Source: Liolophura sinensis
Lineage: Eukaryota > Mollusca > Polyplacophora > Chitonida > Chitonidae
Direction: 5' to 3'
NCBI RefSeq assembly: GCF_032854445.1
Contig: NC_088300.1
Coordinates: forward strand, 12,309,191-12,373,190
Length of the DNA: 64,000 bases
Shown: one piece after another, positions 48,217 to 59,774 of the stretch
Layout of the letters: each line of letters starts with the position of its first letter
Position numbering within the stretch: the stretch's first letter is position 1
The notes under the pieces: generated by a model
Seen by the model: the letters and a program-made list of their open reading frames with translations, nothing else
What the model was told of the DNA's origin: nothing
The model's database searches: none
Program-made: the position numbers and the translations under genes

Positions 48217-49140
48217 AAATATATATTGGGTGGGCATAAAATTTTTTTTTTTTTTTTTTGATTGGTGTTTTACGCCATACTCAAGAATATTTCACTTATA
48301 CGAAGGCGGCCAGCATTATGGTGGGTGGAAAGCGGGCAGAGCCTGGGGGAAACCCACGACCATCCGCAGGTTGCTGACAGACCTTCTCATGTACGCCCAG
48401 AGAGGAAGCCAGCATGAGCTGGACTTTAACTCACAGCGACTGCATTGGTGAGAGACTCCTGGGTCATTACGCTGCGCTAGCGCTTTAACCGACTGAGCCA
48501 CGGAGGCCCCGTGGGCATAAAAAAAAGAAAAAAAAAAAAAAAAAAAAATGGGCTGTACTTTGACACGCGATATCTTTGAAACCCTATTACGTCACCTTCT
48601 AAAAATTTACACGCGCAAAAGCCATAATGTCCCAAGTATACAGACTAAATTTCAATTTCATCCTTTAAGATTCCTGTTCATGGGACCAAAATTAAAATAG
48701 AGTCAAAAATGCATGTTCCAGACATTTCAAAAAAATGTTCTACCTTGTTTTACTTGAAAAGGTGATCTATTCCTTGTCCGCCACAGAGAAAACCATCTTG
48801 ATTCCGCAAAACTTGTGCCTATATGGCAGAAGGGTTTCTCTGACACTAGAGTCAGACAATTTTTTCAGACAACACTTGATTGACGTGTGTCACACAGGTG
48901 CAGCGCACACTCTACTCATGACACCTGACAGGTGATGTACTGTGGGTCATTTTTGGGGCTATGTTTTCATTTTAAACCTGTGTACAGACTACTCAAGCTA
49001 TGACTTTGAAAATTGGTCAGTATATTAACAAAGCCATGCTATTTGAATGTCTAAGTTTGAAAAGGTTTGAACAAAGGATAATGGAGCAATGCAGCATCAA
49101 AGTACAGCCCATTTTTTTATGCTCACCTGATATATATATA
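48217..49140. mobile_element. Terminal-inverted-repeat element (MITE-like) interrupted by a SINE
   Basis: The left end, read across the SINE, is ATATAT...GGTGGGCATAAAA (48218-48241), resuming at 48511 as GTGGGCATAAAAAA and then TGGGCTGTACTTTGA (48549-48563). The right end, on the opposite strand, reads ATATATCAGGTGAGCATAAA, then AAAATGGGCTGTACTTTGA (49138 down to about 49097). Without the SINE the element is about 640 bp. No transposase-like frame is present, so it would be non-autonomous. Confidence 0.75.
48230..48522 (-). mobile_element. SINE family A, full-length, with perfect 12-bp target-site duplication
   Basis: The body is 48242-48510, with an oligo-T start (poly-A tail on the minus strand). 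The minus-strand head is GGGGCCTCCGTGGCTCAGTC, GGTTAAAGCGCTAGCGCAGC, and the B-box region is GAGTTAAAGTCCAGCTCATG. GTGGGCATAAAA repeats at 48230-48241 and 48511-48522. It inserted into the left terminal repeat of the surrounding element. Confidence 0.97.
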
Positions 49141-49144
49141 TGTA

Positions 49145-50493
49145 TTGTTTCATACCACAAATGATGCATGATCTACCCCACATTTCCCAATAAAGAGACA
49201 TGATAACATAAAGTATTGCAAGGTTTCAACTCTGGAATTGCATGTAAAAGAGACATTTTGCTGGGTAAACAGTCTACATTCAAAGCAATTACAGGTAGAC
49301 TGTCTGTCACATATATATGCTAAACAAAGCGACCAGACAGATAAACTCAAGTGCATATTTACATGTAAGATTATGGATAATGAATGTATTCAACAGCAAG
49401 GTTTTTTGTTTTACCTGCAGTGAATTTAATTGAGCTAAGATTACACGCAGATACCTGTCTCTAGGCAGTCAGGATTCAGCCTAAATTCATGCATGTAACC
49501 TACAAGATCCACACTTTCAGAACCTTACAGGCAAAGTTTTGTATCAGATGTACACAAAAGTCATTACTGCCCATGTACATGCGTCGGCCTTGCTAATTTT
49601 ACACAACAAATTCTTTCAACATGGATTTATTGCCATCTGCTTGTCTTTGAAGAATCATAAACCTGGCATTACCCGAGTCAATGTGAACAGAGTTTATAGC
49701 CAGCACATTTTAGAAAACAATTATTATCTAACAGTACATAAACTGAATCATTACTCAACATGGTAAAAACATACAGCCGATTCTGCCTACTACAGGTAGC
49801 ATTCCACAGCTCAAATTATAAACTGCCATCTGGTGCATGTTACTTCATCTTCAACAGTCACATTTTCAGAATGTCAGATGTTGGAAATCTAGTCCACAGC
49901 AGATGCAACTACAGTGCAGCCTCGCCACAGCACACCGCTTTGGGGACAGGTTCCTGAGTGCGTCATAGGCTACTTCACACCATAATGTCAACCCGATCAC
50001 ATGACCATGTTATAGCTACTCAACAACAACAACAACAACAACAATAATGTTCACCATTTCAATGTATATCATGCTAATTCAATGTATTAAATGAAGGAAA
50101 GAGGAAAAAAATGATGAAGCCGTTCTCAAACGTTTGAGCATGCCTGCATGCCAGTAGGCCAAATCTCACTACCTGCAGTTTCATGCCTCGCTTTATACCC
50201 ATTCAAAAATCTAATTGAAGTTATCAGCATTTACTGAAAGTGTACAAACATTAATCCCTTTATGAAGTATGCCTATCACAGTGAGCCAAATGTGTTTTGC
50301 ATTGCTGATGAAGCGACACACACAGAGAAGTAATGCTGCAACATCAACGTCACATTTGTGTTTGGAATCAAACTCCCTCGCAAAGGAAATGTAACAAGCT
50401 TCAATCTTCCCATTATTCACAGAAAAATAAATTTATTTTTCCTTATACTCCCGTAATATTCAAAAGCTTAAGCCTAAAATATCACATACACTT
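49145..50493. other. No supported gene; CAA microsatellite
   Basis: A (CAA)n run lies at about 50022-50043. The frame at 49760-49957 begins after a CTACAG but has no recognisable domain. Confidence 0.45.
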
Positions 50494-50637
50494 ATAATCT
50501 TATTTGTTTGTCAGCACCTAGTAGCATATCTAGTTTTACATAATTCTGTTTTTTAGAACTCAATCCGGAGCTGTTGCTGGGGCGGTTGCCTGAAGAGTAA
50601 TCCCAGCAGCTGATTGTCCCGCACCAATTTGGTACAG
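50494..50637 (-). repeat. Left arm of a near-identical inverted repeat
   Basis: It starts ATAATCTTATTTGTTTGTCA and ends CACCAATTTGGTAC. Its reverse complement is at 52755-52895 with about three substitutions plus small end differences over roughly 142 bp. ATACACT occurs just before (50486-50492) and just after (50639-50645), a possible 7-bp target duplication of this arm alone. Confidence 0.9.
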
Positions 50638-51109
50638 TATACACTGTAACACATGGGTGACTCACTAGGAGTAGGAAATGAAGCGAATGAGGTTGCATTA
50701 ATTACATATATTTCTTGGTCTAAAATCTTTACTTGTTTGCAGTTTTAGCAATTTTCACATGAAAGTAAACCACAGATTTTTGGGGAACAAGATGGCAGTC
50801 ATGTTATATCCCATTGCGCCCTATACCAAGGCGTCTTAAAACGAGGCTCCACTGTACTTAGGTTTTCTTTTTGCTTTTACTGCTTGATTCCTTTTAAGCA
50901 CTTTCCACACCTCTAGTTGTACAAGGAAAGCATATCTATTTGGCTGGCCTATGCCAATGCCAACATATTCAATTCAGTCAATACTTTTATCTATTTTGCA
51001 CATTTAATGGTGCATACCTACACTTGCCAATTTCCATGTTTAATGAAGGCATCAACTTCACCAATCCAGTCAAAGTTGTGGGTTTAGAAGTATAAATACT
51101 GTAATTCTT

Positions 51110-51300
51110 TCAACCTTTTCGCACATTTTTCCAGGGTGCTTATTCAAGCTTATTGTGAGAGCATTTTCTTTGTGGAACTTGTAAAATTACAATTTTTGTC
51201 AAGGCGTGAAATTGGCCAATCCAACCAATGTAGTCTTGTCTCCAAAATCAACTTTAAAATGTGCATAAATTGCACTGAAAGTTCCTCTTTCATATGTGAA
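51110..51300 (+). repeat. Dispersed repeat family C, copy 3
   Basis: TGCTTATTCAAGCTTATTGTG, GGCGTGAAATTGGCCAATCC, AACCAATGTAGTCTTGTCTC and CATAAATTGCACTGAAAG. Close in layout to the 2.4 and 11.4 kb copies. It lies between the two arms of the 142-bp inverted repeat. Confidence 0.75.
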
Positions 51301-51894
51301 AATGTTACTGTAAAGGATTTTAAAACACCATGCGCTTCCACAGCAGACAGGCTGGTCAGGTCACAGCGTAGCAATGCACACAGCCATTTAAGACCTGTCT
51401 ACAGTTTTCCTTGGGGATACCATTCAATCTTCAACTGTGTAGCTACTGAGTAATTGCAGTGCACTTACAAGCATTGCCTGACAACACACAGCCTGATCAG
51501 ATGCCAGTATATTGCAAGGGAAGAGGCAGCCTTGGCCTAGCTTACGTACAACACTCTACTGTTGTCAGGATCACATAATTCAAAGTTGGCGGCTCCATTT
51601 TCACTGAGGCCAAAGAAGTCTGAATGCTAAATGATGTGCTTCTCATGGCTTAATACATTTACATGTATATTCAAACGGCTGGGTAAAGAAAGGTTCATAA
51701 ATATCTTTGCGTGTACAAGACATATTCTATCAGAACGTATCCTGCAGAGCAACACCTCTGAAGGTTTTAATCCAATATCAACCAACTGATCTCAAATCTC
51801 AAGCCCAGATTTGCAATATCACATATACAGGCCATAGAATGATTTGAGTTAATCAAAATTTGGATGACTTTAGATTACTCTTCTTTATGACAAC

Positions 51895-52235
51895 CAGCCC
51901 CGATAGCACAGTTGGCAGAGTGTTCGCTTAGAGAGGCAGTAAATCCAGGGTCAATCTTGGGTCAAGTCACATCTAAGAACCTAAAAGAGGAAGTTGTAAC
52001 CTCCTTGCTTGGCGTTCAGCATGAAGGTGATGGTTCAACGACTGGTTGACCCGTATCAGTATAATGGCTTGGGTGAGGTGGGTTAATTACCTTCTGTAAG
52101 GCGTCTCAGTGAAGCAGCACTAGATAAAAGAGCTGTGGAAATCCGTCCTGCAACAAGGAGGCACATTACATGCACTCTAAGGATTCCTTCATTGTCATAT
52201 GATGGAAAAACTGTTAAGTATGACGTCAGGACACA
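51895..52235 (+). mobile_element. SINE family B, near full-length
   Basis: The tRNA-like head is AGCCCCGATAGCACAGTTGG and CAGAGTGTTCGCTTAG, with B-box-like AGGGTCAATCTTGG. The body is GGCGTTCAGCATGAAGGTGA, CGACTGGTTGACCCGTATCA and GGCGTCTCAGTGAAGCAGCA. The tail is TTGTCATATGATGGAAAAAC. It too lies between the arms of the inverted repeat. Confidence 0.9.
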
Positions 52236-52754
52236 AATATTTCAGCTTTGTCTGGTATGTGTTTAATGCAGATACAGCTGGTATTTACTACTGACAGCTA
52301 CACAGATGTATTTGACATTGTGCAGAGCCTTTTCAAACACTCAACTTGTAATTTAAGCTTGGTCTCACAAGGAAATTTTCGATATCTTGGTGGTTTCCTG
52401 TAGTTTTTCTTCCATCCATAAACCAGACTGCTATCACATGAATGTAATATAAGAGGATGCTTATTACTGGCTATACACTAAGCTTCCTCTGTTTACACTG
52501 ATGGCAACTTTCTACACGCACATGTCCAGTTTCTGACCCATCACTCAATCAGGACATGTTAATAGCGATCCTGATGCAATCTTACCAATATGCATTGGTT
52601 ACTCAAGAATTTATTACTAATATGACAGAGGAAAGGTTTATGGGTGAAAGCTAGAGAAGACCACTGCCCTTGGTCAGGAACCTGTACACTGTTAAGGTCC
52701 TGAGTCAAAGCCGCTTCTGAATTGGTGTAAGACGGACTAGAGCCCACAACAAGG

Positions 52755-52895
52755 TACCAAATTGGTGCGGGACAATCAGCTGCTGGGATTACTCTTCGGG
52801 CAACCGCCCCAGCAACAGCTCCGGATGGAGTTCTAACAAACAGAATTATGTAAAACTAGATATGCTACTAGGTGCTGACAAACAAATAAGATTAT
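52755..52895 (+). repeat. Right arm of a near-identical inverted repeat
   Basis: It starts GTACCAAATTGGTGCGGGAC and ends GCTGACAAACAAATAAGATTAT-like. It is about 98% identical to the reverse complement of 50494-50637. If the arms are terminal repeats they bound a 2.4-kb unit (50494-52895). If they are two copies of a short element they are recent and opposed. Confidence 0.9.
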
Positions 52896-52899
52896 GCCC

Positions 52900-55005
52900 T
52901 CCAGTTTCGCTTTGTAATTAGTTGCAGCCAGTTGTACTGTGCAGTCAATTCAGATCTGAATACTCACAGTGTAGCAGGCCAAATTCTGTAAAATCTAGCT
53001 GGCAATAATGTAACAAAGCAATAAATTAGATCATGACAATAGTGGTAAGAAGCGCATACCAAATGTAAAAAACCTAACTTAGTTAATTTTTCAGACAATT
53101 TCTTCACAAGATTATGCCAAACAGAAACGCACTGTCACCTAGAAACAACCACTCATGGAAAAGAGCAAATCAGGATAATTCCAATGCACTCGAAAGGGGG
53201 AGCACAAAAATTGTTTATTTAAATATATCTAGTTGGAGTTTTACTTCACTTATAAAATCAGTTCATAATATGCACACCTGACTGGGTCAGTTGAATGGAG
53301 GACACAAAAAATGCTGATAATTTCTCTGATAGAGTATAACACTATAAATATATGGAACAGTTAACAGTTTGATGCAATCTGGAGAAGGGCCCTGAAGACA
53401 GATATTACCTTGTATTAGAGCCAAATATTCAGATGTTTAGTCCAGGAGCTCAGCTTTTGTTTGATAGGGCATATTACTGACATTCAAAGATTCACATTTA
53501 CTCCCCAACATTTACTAGACCATCTACATATAGCGCACAATTACCAATGTCCAGGAACTACTGAATACCCATATTTATGCATCTGAAGACACATGCATAC
53601 ATGAAACATAAGCACTCTGACACACCTGAGGTACAAAAACAAATGATCAATTCTCATATAACTGTATGCTCCCTCAAACTAGCCAACATAAAGATACCAG
53701 GTTAAGTTTCTTGTTTACATCACTTCATACGTTTATATACTGAGCCAAGCAAAGCCCATTCACTAAGATCCATCTGCTAATTACATGCTGGTGGTGATGG
53801 TTGTGTCTATACTGGAACGTAGATGCTCGACAGCAAATCACTAGTTATTGTAGCCCACACCACTGATAAATTGTTTGTAGACCAGTTCTATGTGATGAAA
53901 GGTGTAGACAGCAAAAGAAGGGCATACCATTTAGTGACTAATTTGATGTGGTTCTCTTTACTCTCCAGTGCCTATCACAAAATGGATGCACACATCGGGC
54001 AGGTCAGTGGGGCATATTCCGCACAATGTATGTGGACAAATTTTGGTACCAAAGAAAGATTCCGCTGATGGATATTTACAATGGACTGGCCCCTGGGGAT
54101 ATAAGTAGTTTGCATGAAATGGGGAGCACAAAGGGCTTGGAGAAAAAAGTGTTCACATGGTATGACTGTCCACACCATGCCATTAGTATGGAGAAAGTGA
54201 CATTATACAAGCATGAATAGAAGTGAATGTTGTAACTTGTCTACATGACCATGTTAGACAGTTTGAGATCTGGAAATGTTTGAATTTCACCTACATATAA
54301 ACAATGTGTATGCTTCAAAAGAGAGTTGACGATCCCTGTAACCCTTTGTACATATGTGAAGCTTTGAAACCATATTAACCATGCGGCAGCCCTGTAAACT
54401 TGTTGTAATTAACAGAACAAAAGTCACCCCCCTCCCCCATTAACCTGACACGTGGGGAATAATCACCACAAATGGAAAACCTGAAAAATGTTTTGATTGC
54501 TATCAGGTTTACAGGTAGATATTGGCCAAGCTTTCTAAAATGCCCATATACATTATGTTCACCCCATGTAAGCTGTGCAATAAATCTCACCAAATCCAAC
54601 AAATAACAAGCAAATTAAATATTTATCAGACATGTAACACATTTTATAGAGATTTGCTGCCAGGGGCATATTAGTATTTGCAGCACAAACTCCAACTCAT
54701 TACAGCTTGATTCTGCTGCTTTTAATTGATACGGATAAAAGAACTGAAAACTTCATTTATATTTCACACTACATAAATTTTAATTATTCCACTCTGACTT
54801 ATTGAAGAAATGTGCGATCATAAATCAATACAATATACATCATTAATGTTTAAAAAACATCATTTGTTTCCTTGAATAATACCTGCCAAATGATTGTTTT
54901 GTCATGAAGTTAGCAAAATGTATTGTTACTTTTAAAAAAAAATTATACATCCGTTTTTTAATATCTTCTCATACAAGACTCTCCAATTCTTTAAGTTTAA
55001 TTTTT
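52900..55005. other. No supported gene
   Basis: AT-rich with short frames. The overlapping plus frames at 53823-54220 have a somewhat protein-like composition (GLAPGDISSLHEMG) but no recognised domain and no clear splice borders, so no gene is called. Confidence 0.45.
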
Positions 55006-55009
55006 TTTG

Positions 55010-55140
55010 CATACAAAACCTTTTTAATTTCATTTTAGAGACAAAATGTTGGTTGAGTGCCTATCTTCAGAGCTTTCACAAAAAAGGATAATTTTACCAG
55101 TCTATTCAAAACATTTTTGAATAAACAGACAAAATATGAA
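55010..55140 (-). repeat. Dispersed repeat family C, inverted copy
   Basis: The reverse complement reads TATTCAAAAATGTTTTGAAT, TTTTTTGTGAAAGCTCTGAA, CAACCAACATTTTGTCTC and TAAAATGAAATTAAAAAG. This is the family C order with moderate divergence. Confidence 0.65.
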
Positions 55141-57450
55141 ATGTTGAACAATTAACTCTACAACATAAAAGTACGTCACAAAAAGCTCCCAACCAAGATA
55201 TCACCAAGTTAAGAGCACTATGACCTGGTATAGAGAGGATGTTCCAGAAGTCAGGTGAAATATCTGAGTAGTCTACAGAGTCTGAAAAGAGAATGACATA
55301 TTATCTGTCCCCCAAGCCTCATAATGATACAGAGCAGGTCTCACGTTGCCTTCCAGCAGACCTATTATTACACGGATTCCACAAACAGGACTACAAACCT
55401 ACAGTTAAGCTGGACGTGATATAATGGATGCCAGTTGCTTGGTTACCATGGCCGCGTATAATCATGTTCAAGATCAAACCCTTGACAAGTTTTATGATCT
55501 ACAACAACTCCAGTGATTATGCCAAGGATACCTATAACCTTGTCCACTAACAGTAAGCAGAATAGTACTTCGGAATCTGATGTTTGAACAAACAAAGCCT
55601 AACAAAAACATTTGAATCAACATTTTTACAACTTACTGAACAAAGAATTACCTCTGTCACTGACGATAACAAGTTGTGCGACGGATCAATACTTACTACA
55701 CAATGGCAAGTTAAATTAACAACACTTACTCAATTACCTGCCATTTGGATTTCTCGCAAACTTGGTATCTGTGAGGACAGATTATGTGCTTTATACCATC
55801 CTATCATGTCACTTGCACATAAGATTGGTGTCTTTCTTCCAACAATATTCATGATGGATGTTATTGTTATACAGCAATGTATAAAACATTCCAAAAATTA
55901 ACATAAATCTTCCCTTAACACCAAACAAACATCACTTCATGTTGATTTTTTGAATTTTTTTTTTTTTGAAAATAATTTCTGTGTAATTTTGACTAATCAG
56001 TTAATATATATCGCCAAAACATTTATCCGTACTACCAACACTGAAAACCAAATACCCTTTGTATCCGATTAAATGTAATTGTGACCTTAGTGTGTTTTAA
56101 TTGCTGAAGTCCAGAGTGCCACAAGTAAACCACCGCCCTCTCCCAGGTACCTGACATACGTCTTGATTAAAAGCCTTTGTCTGCTGAACCAGGGGAAAAC
56201 TGGAAACAAGTCTGTAACCTTATTACTCAGGGGCACATTGGCTGTGGCAAGGATAACACTTTAGCTGAACATGTCAGTGACGGCCTCACTGTGACCTTCA
56301 AATTGTCAACAAGCCAAGACTATAACAACTGCACATGCCACATGTTAAATATTAATAAATGAAACAGGACTGTAACATTATCAGCTACTGCTACCTATCG
56401 CACAGAAATCATAACACTTTGCAGCCAGAGAGAATGCAACAAATCTTACCAACAGAGGGAAGAAGGATAGGCAGCAGAGGGACACGTTAAAGGGAAAATA
56501 GAGGTCCAATGGGATATACATCAATATTTCATCCAAAACACTTTTGTTGTTAGAGAGGGATTTCGTTTTCTACCCAATCTTTCGAACTGTGTCATTGGAG
56601 GCCTTAAGGGAACATTAGGCAGGCGGATGGCCATTTGCTTTTCTGTGCTTACATCCCAACCCAGACACTCAGCTCTCCATCTGGCCCATCTAATACCTGC
56701 TCACAATAATGTTTCTCCAACAGGTTCCACAGGCTAGTCTTGCCCTGGGCGGCAAAAGACAATTCAGGTCTTCCTAGCGACACTGTTCTGGGTATACTGC
56801 CGCAGGGAATATTTAATGGACCACTACCACACAGATCAGACAGAACCATTAGCCTTAACATTACATAAATTTGGCTGCAACATCCACACGAGCATCTTCC
56901 AATATTTCACCTTTTTAAAGACGGCGACACACTCATATCCTACTGGCTAAAAGTTTAAATGACTAATAACACCTTGAAGAAATATGTTTTTGGGCAATTT
57001 GCTGGCAAATAATCTGAACTTCATAACAAGTGTTACTGGAGTTTGGGTCATGCCAAAGTATGGCACATGTTGCTTTCGTATTTCTATTAAATTTCATTCG
57101 CAGATTGAAGCATATCCTGAAATGCACCACATGTTAAAATACAGTGTATGAATAAAGTTTAACAAAGTACAATTTAAAACTTGTTAACTGATTTAGTTGA
57201 GTGTTGTTCACTAATAAGATGACAGTCAAGTTCATACGCAGAAGACATTGGAGTGGAAGTCTGAAGTAAACCACCTCCATATGCCAGGTATCTGTGACAA
57301 ATCTCTTAAATTCAAGGTTACAACCTTCACAACGACAACTTGATTGGTCTTTTTAATAAGTTAATGAAATTAATGACAGCTGTTTCTTAATACAACAATA
57401 ATTACATTTAGATCTATGTGTAAAACATATGCAGATGGTCATGGATATAT
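55141..57450. other. No supported gene
   Basis: Short frames only. The minus-strand frame 56861-56649 has a plausible acceptor and a GAGCAG|GTATTA donor-like end, but its translation is not recognised and it is not called. Confidence 0.4.
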
Positions 57451-57454
57451 CAGT

Positions 57455-57706
57455 TTATTTATTGGATTGGGTTGTTTATATCGCATTCAAAAATAAATCA
57501 CTTCTATGATCGTGAACAGAGATAAGGTGGTAAGAAACCAGGGAAACACACTGCCATCTAAAAGTTGCTGGAAGATCTTCCAACATACGACCAGAGAAGA
57601 ATAGCTAGCATGAGCTGGACTTGAACTCGCAGTGACTGTAATGCCCAAAAAGCCCCTCCCAATCATTGTGCTGCATTAGCAAGCTAACCACCGTGCACTA
57701 AGGCCC
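57455..57706 (-). mobile_element. SINE family A, old near full-length copy
   Basis: TTTATTGGATTGGGTTGTTT, AAACCAGGGAAACACACTGCC, CATACGACCAGAGAAGAA, AGCATGAGCTGGACTTGAAC and GCTAACCACCGTGCACTAAGG. All domains are present but clearly diverged, so this is an older insertion than those at 38.6 and 48.3 kb. Confidence 0.88.
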
Positions 57707-58466
57707 CAAATCAGTTGACTTTAAGCCATGCAATCACATTACACAAACACAGTTTTGAACAATCAGATGCAATAATTGTGTGCAATATAAACACAATCAA
57801 AACCACTGAGGCAAACAAACTCACTGACAATACGACAGTGACTGTGAACCTTGCCCAGTGGAACACAAAACCAGTAATTGTACCAGAGCAATGAAGCGCC
57901 AATTAGACACATGCAGGGTTAGTTGACCAAGTGACTGATTTGGAAGCAGAACACATCAGCCAGAAAAAGACCCTTTTATTAAGAGTCTGAGCAGGTGCAG
58001 AATTTGTATTCAATGAAAGTTGGGAGTTAAGAGAAGAGGTCAGTGTTGACAATGAATTGTCATACATGCTTCAATAAATTTACCAGTTCATATTATACTG
58101 AAAACTGGTCAGACATTAGCCAGAAATGTGAAGGACAGTGAGGGTGTTCATTTTCTCCTATCTCTCCCATGTTGAAAGTGCTCAAAACAGCTATTTCACC
58201 TGTCCACTTGGAAGGGTGGATGGGTGGCTAGCTAACCTTGCTCAGTATTCAGGCCTTCATTTGTTTTTACCAGAAACCAATCCTGTAGACAGACCTTACA
58301 AAAATCCCCCAGAATCTAGCATAAAATCTTGTTCCAAGTGGAGGTTTTCATAAATACATGTACAAGTGAACGGATTTGGGGGATTCCATGTTCAGAACAT
58401 TTTATCGATATGAACAATGTATATATTCTTTAATATGTAATGTAACTGTTTACACAAGAATCCAAG

Positions 58467-59774
58467 CAGATTCCTTTAATATTGGTTTATGGGAGCCCTG
58501 ATAAAACTCAGATTCTTACAATATTGGTTTACATTCGGGGAGACAAGATGAGACTCAGATTCTTACAATATTGGTTTACACTCGGGGAAACAAGATGAGA
58601 CTCAGATTCTTACAATATTGGTTTATATTCGGGGAGTCATGTTGAGATTCAGATTCTTACAATATTGGTTTATATCTGGGGAGTCATAATGAGACTCAGA
58701 TTCTTACAATATTGGTTTATATCTGGGGAGTCAAGATGAGACTCAGATTCTTAAAATATTGGTTTATATCCGGGGAGTCATGATGAGACTCAGATTCTTA
58801 CAATATTGGTTTATATCCGGGGAGTCATGATGAAATTCAGATTCTGCAATATTTTTTTATATCTGGGGAGTCATGATGAGACTCAGATTCTTACAATATT
58901 GGTTTACATTCAGGGAGACAAGACTAGACTCAAATTCTTACAATATTGGTTTATATTCAGGGAGTCATGATGATACTCAGATTCTGTAATATTGGTTTTA
59001 TATCTGGGGAGTCATAATCAGACTCAGATTCTTACAATATTGGTTATATATGCGGGAAGTCAGGATGAGAGTCAGATTCTGCAATATTGGTTTATATCCA
59101 GGGAGTCATGATGAGACTCAGATTCTTACAATATTGGTTTATATCTGGGGAGTCAAGATGAGACTCAGATTCTGCAATATTGGTTTATATCCAGGGAGTC
59201 ATGATGAGACTCAGATTCTTACAATATTGGTTTATATCCGGGGAGTCAAGATGAGACTCAGATTCTGCAATATTGGTTATATATGCGGGGAGTCATGATG
59301 AGAGTCAGATTCTGCAATATTGGTTTATATCCAGGGAGTCATGATGAGAATCAGATTCTGCAATATTGGTTTATATCCGGGGAGTCAAGATGAGACTCAG
59401 ATTCTGCAATATTGGTTATATATGCGGGGAGTCATGATGAGAGTCAGATTCTGCAATATTGGTTTATATCCAGGGAGTCATGATGAGAATCAGATTCTGC
59501 AATATTGGTTTATATCCAGGGAGTCATGATGAGAATCAGATTCTGCAATATTGGTTTATATCCGGGGAGTCAAGATGAGACTCAGGCTCTGCAATACTGG
59601 TTTATGTCCGGGGAGTCATGATGAGACTCAGATTCTTACAATATTGATTTACATCCGGGGAGTTATGTTGAGATTCAGATTTTTACAATATTGGTTTATA
59701 TCCGGGGAGTCATGATGAGACTCAGATTCTTACAATATTGGTTTATATCTGGGAGGTCGTGATGAGAATCAGAT
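58467..59774. repeat. Minisatellite, about 28 x 46-47 bp
   Basis: The unit is CAGATTCTTACAATATTGGT, then TTATATCCGGGGAGTCATGA with TGAGACT. Two subtypes differ by a one-base length change (TTCTTACAATATT, 47 bp; TTCTGCAATATT, 46 bp). The TTAC type dominates at both ends and the TGC type the middle (about 59070-59600). The small frames inside it are by-products. Confidence 0.96.

Noticed and set aside
53823-54220. Overlapping plus-strand frames with protein-like stretches
   Set aside because: No recognised domain, no convincing splice sites, and the two frames overlap each other.
55740-55772. 31-nt micro-exon candidate on the minus strand (CCTCACAG ... CAG|GTAATT)
   Set aside because: Borders look good but it is too short to identify, and its phase cannot be tied to a neighbour.
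56649-56861. Minus-strand frame with acceptor and donor-like borders
   Set aside because: The translation is not recognised and does not resemble the missing N-terminal part of B3GALNT2.
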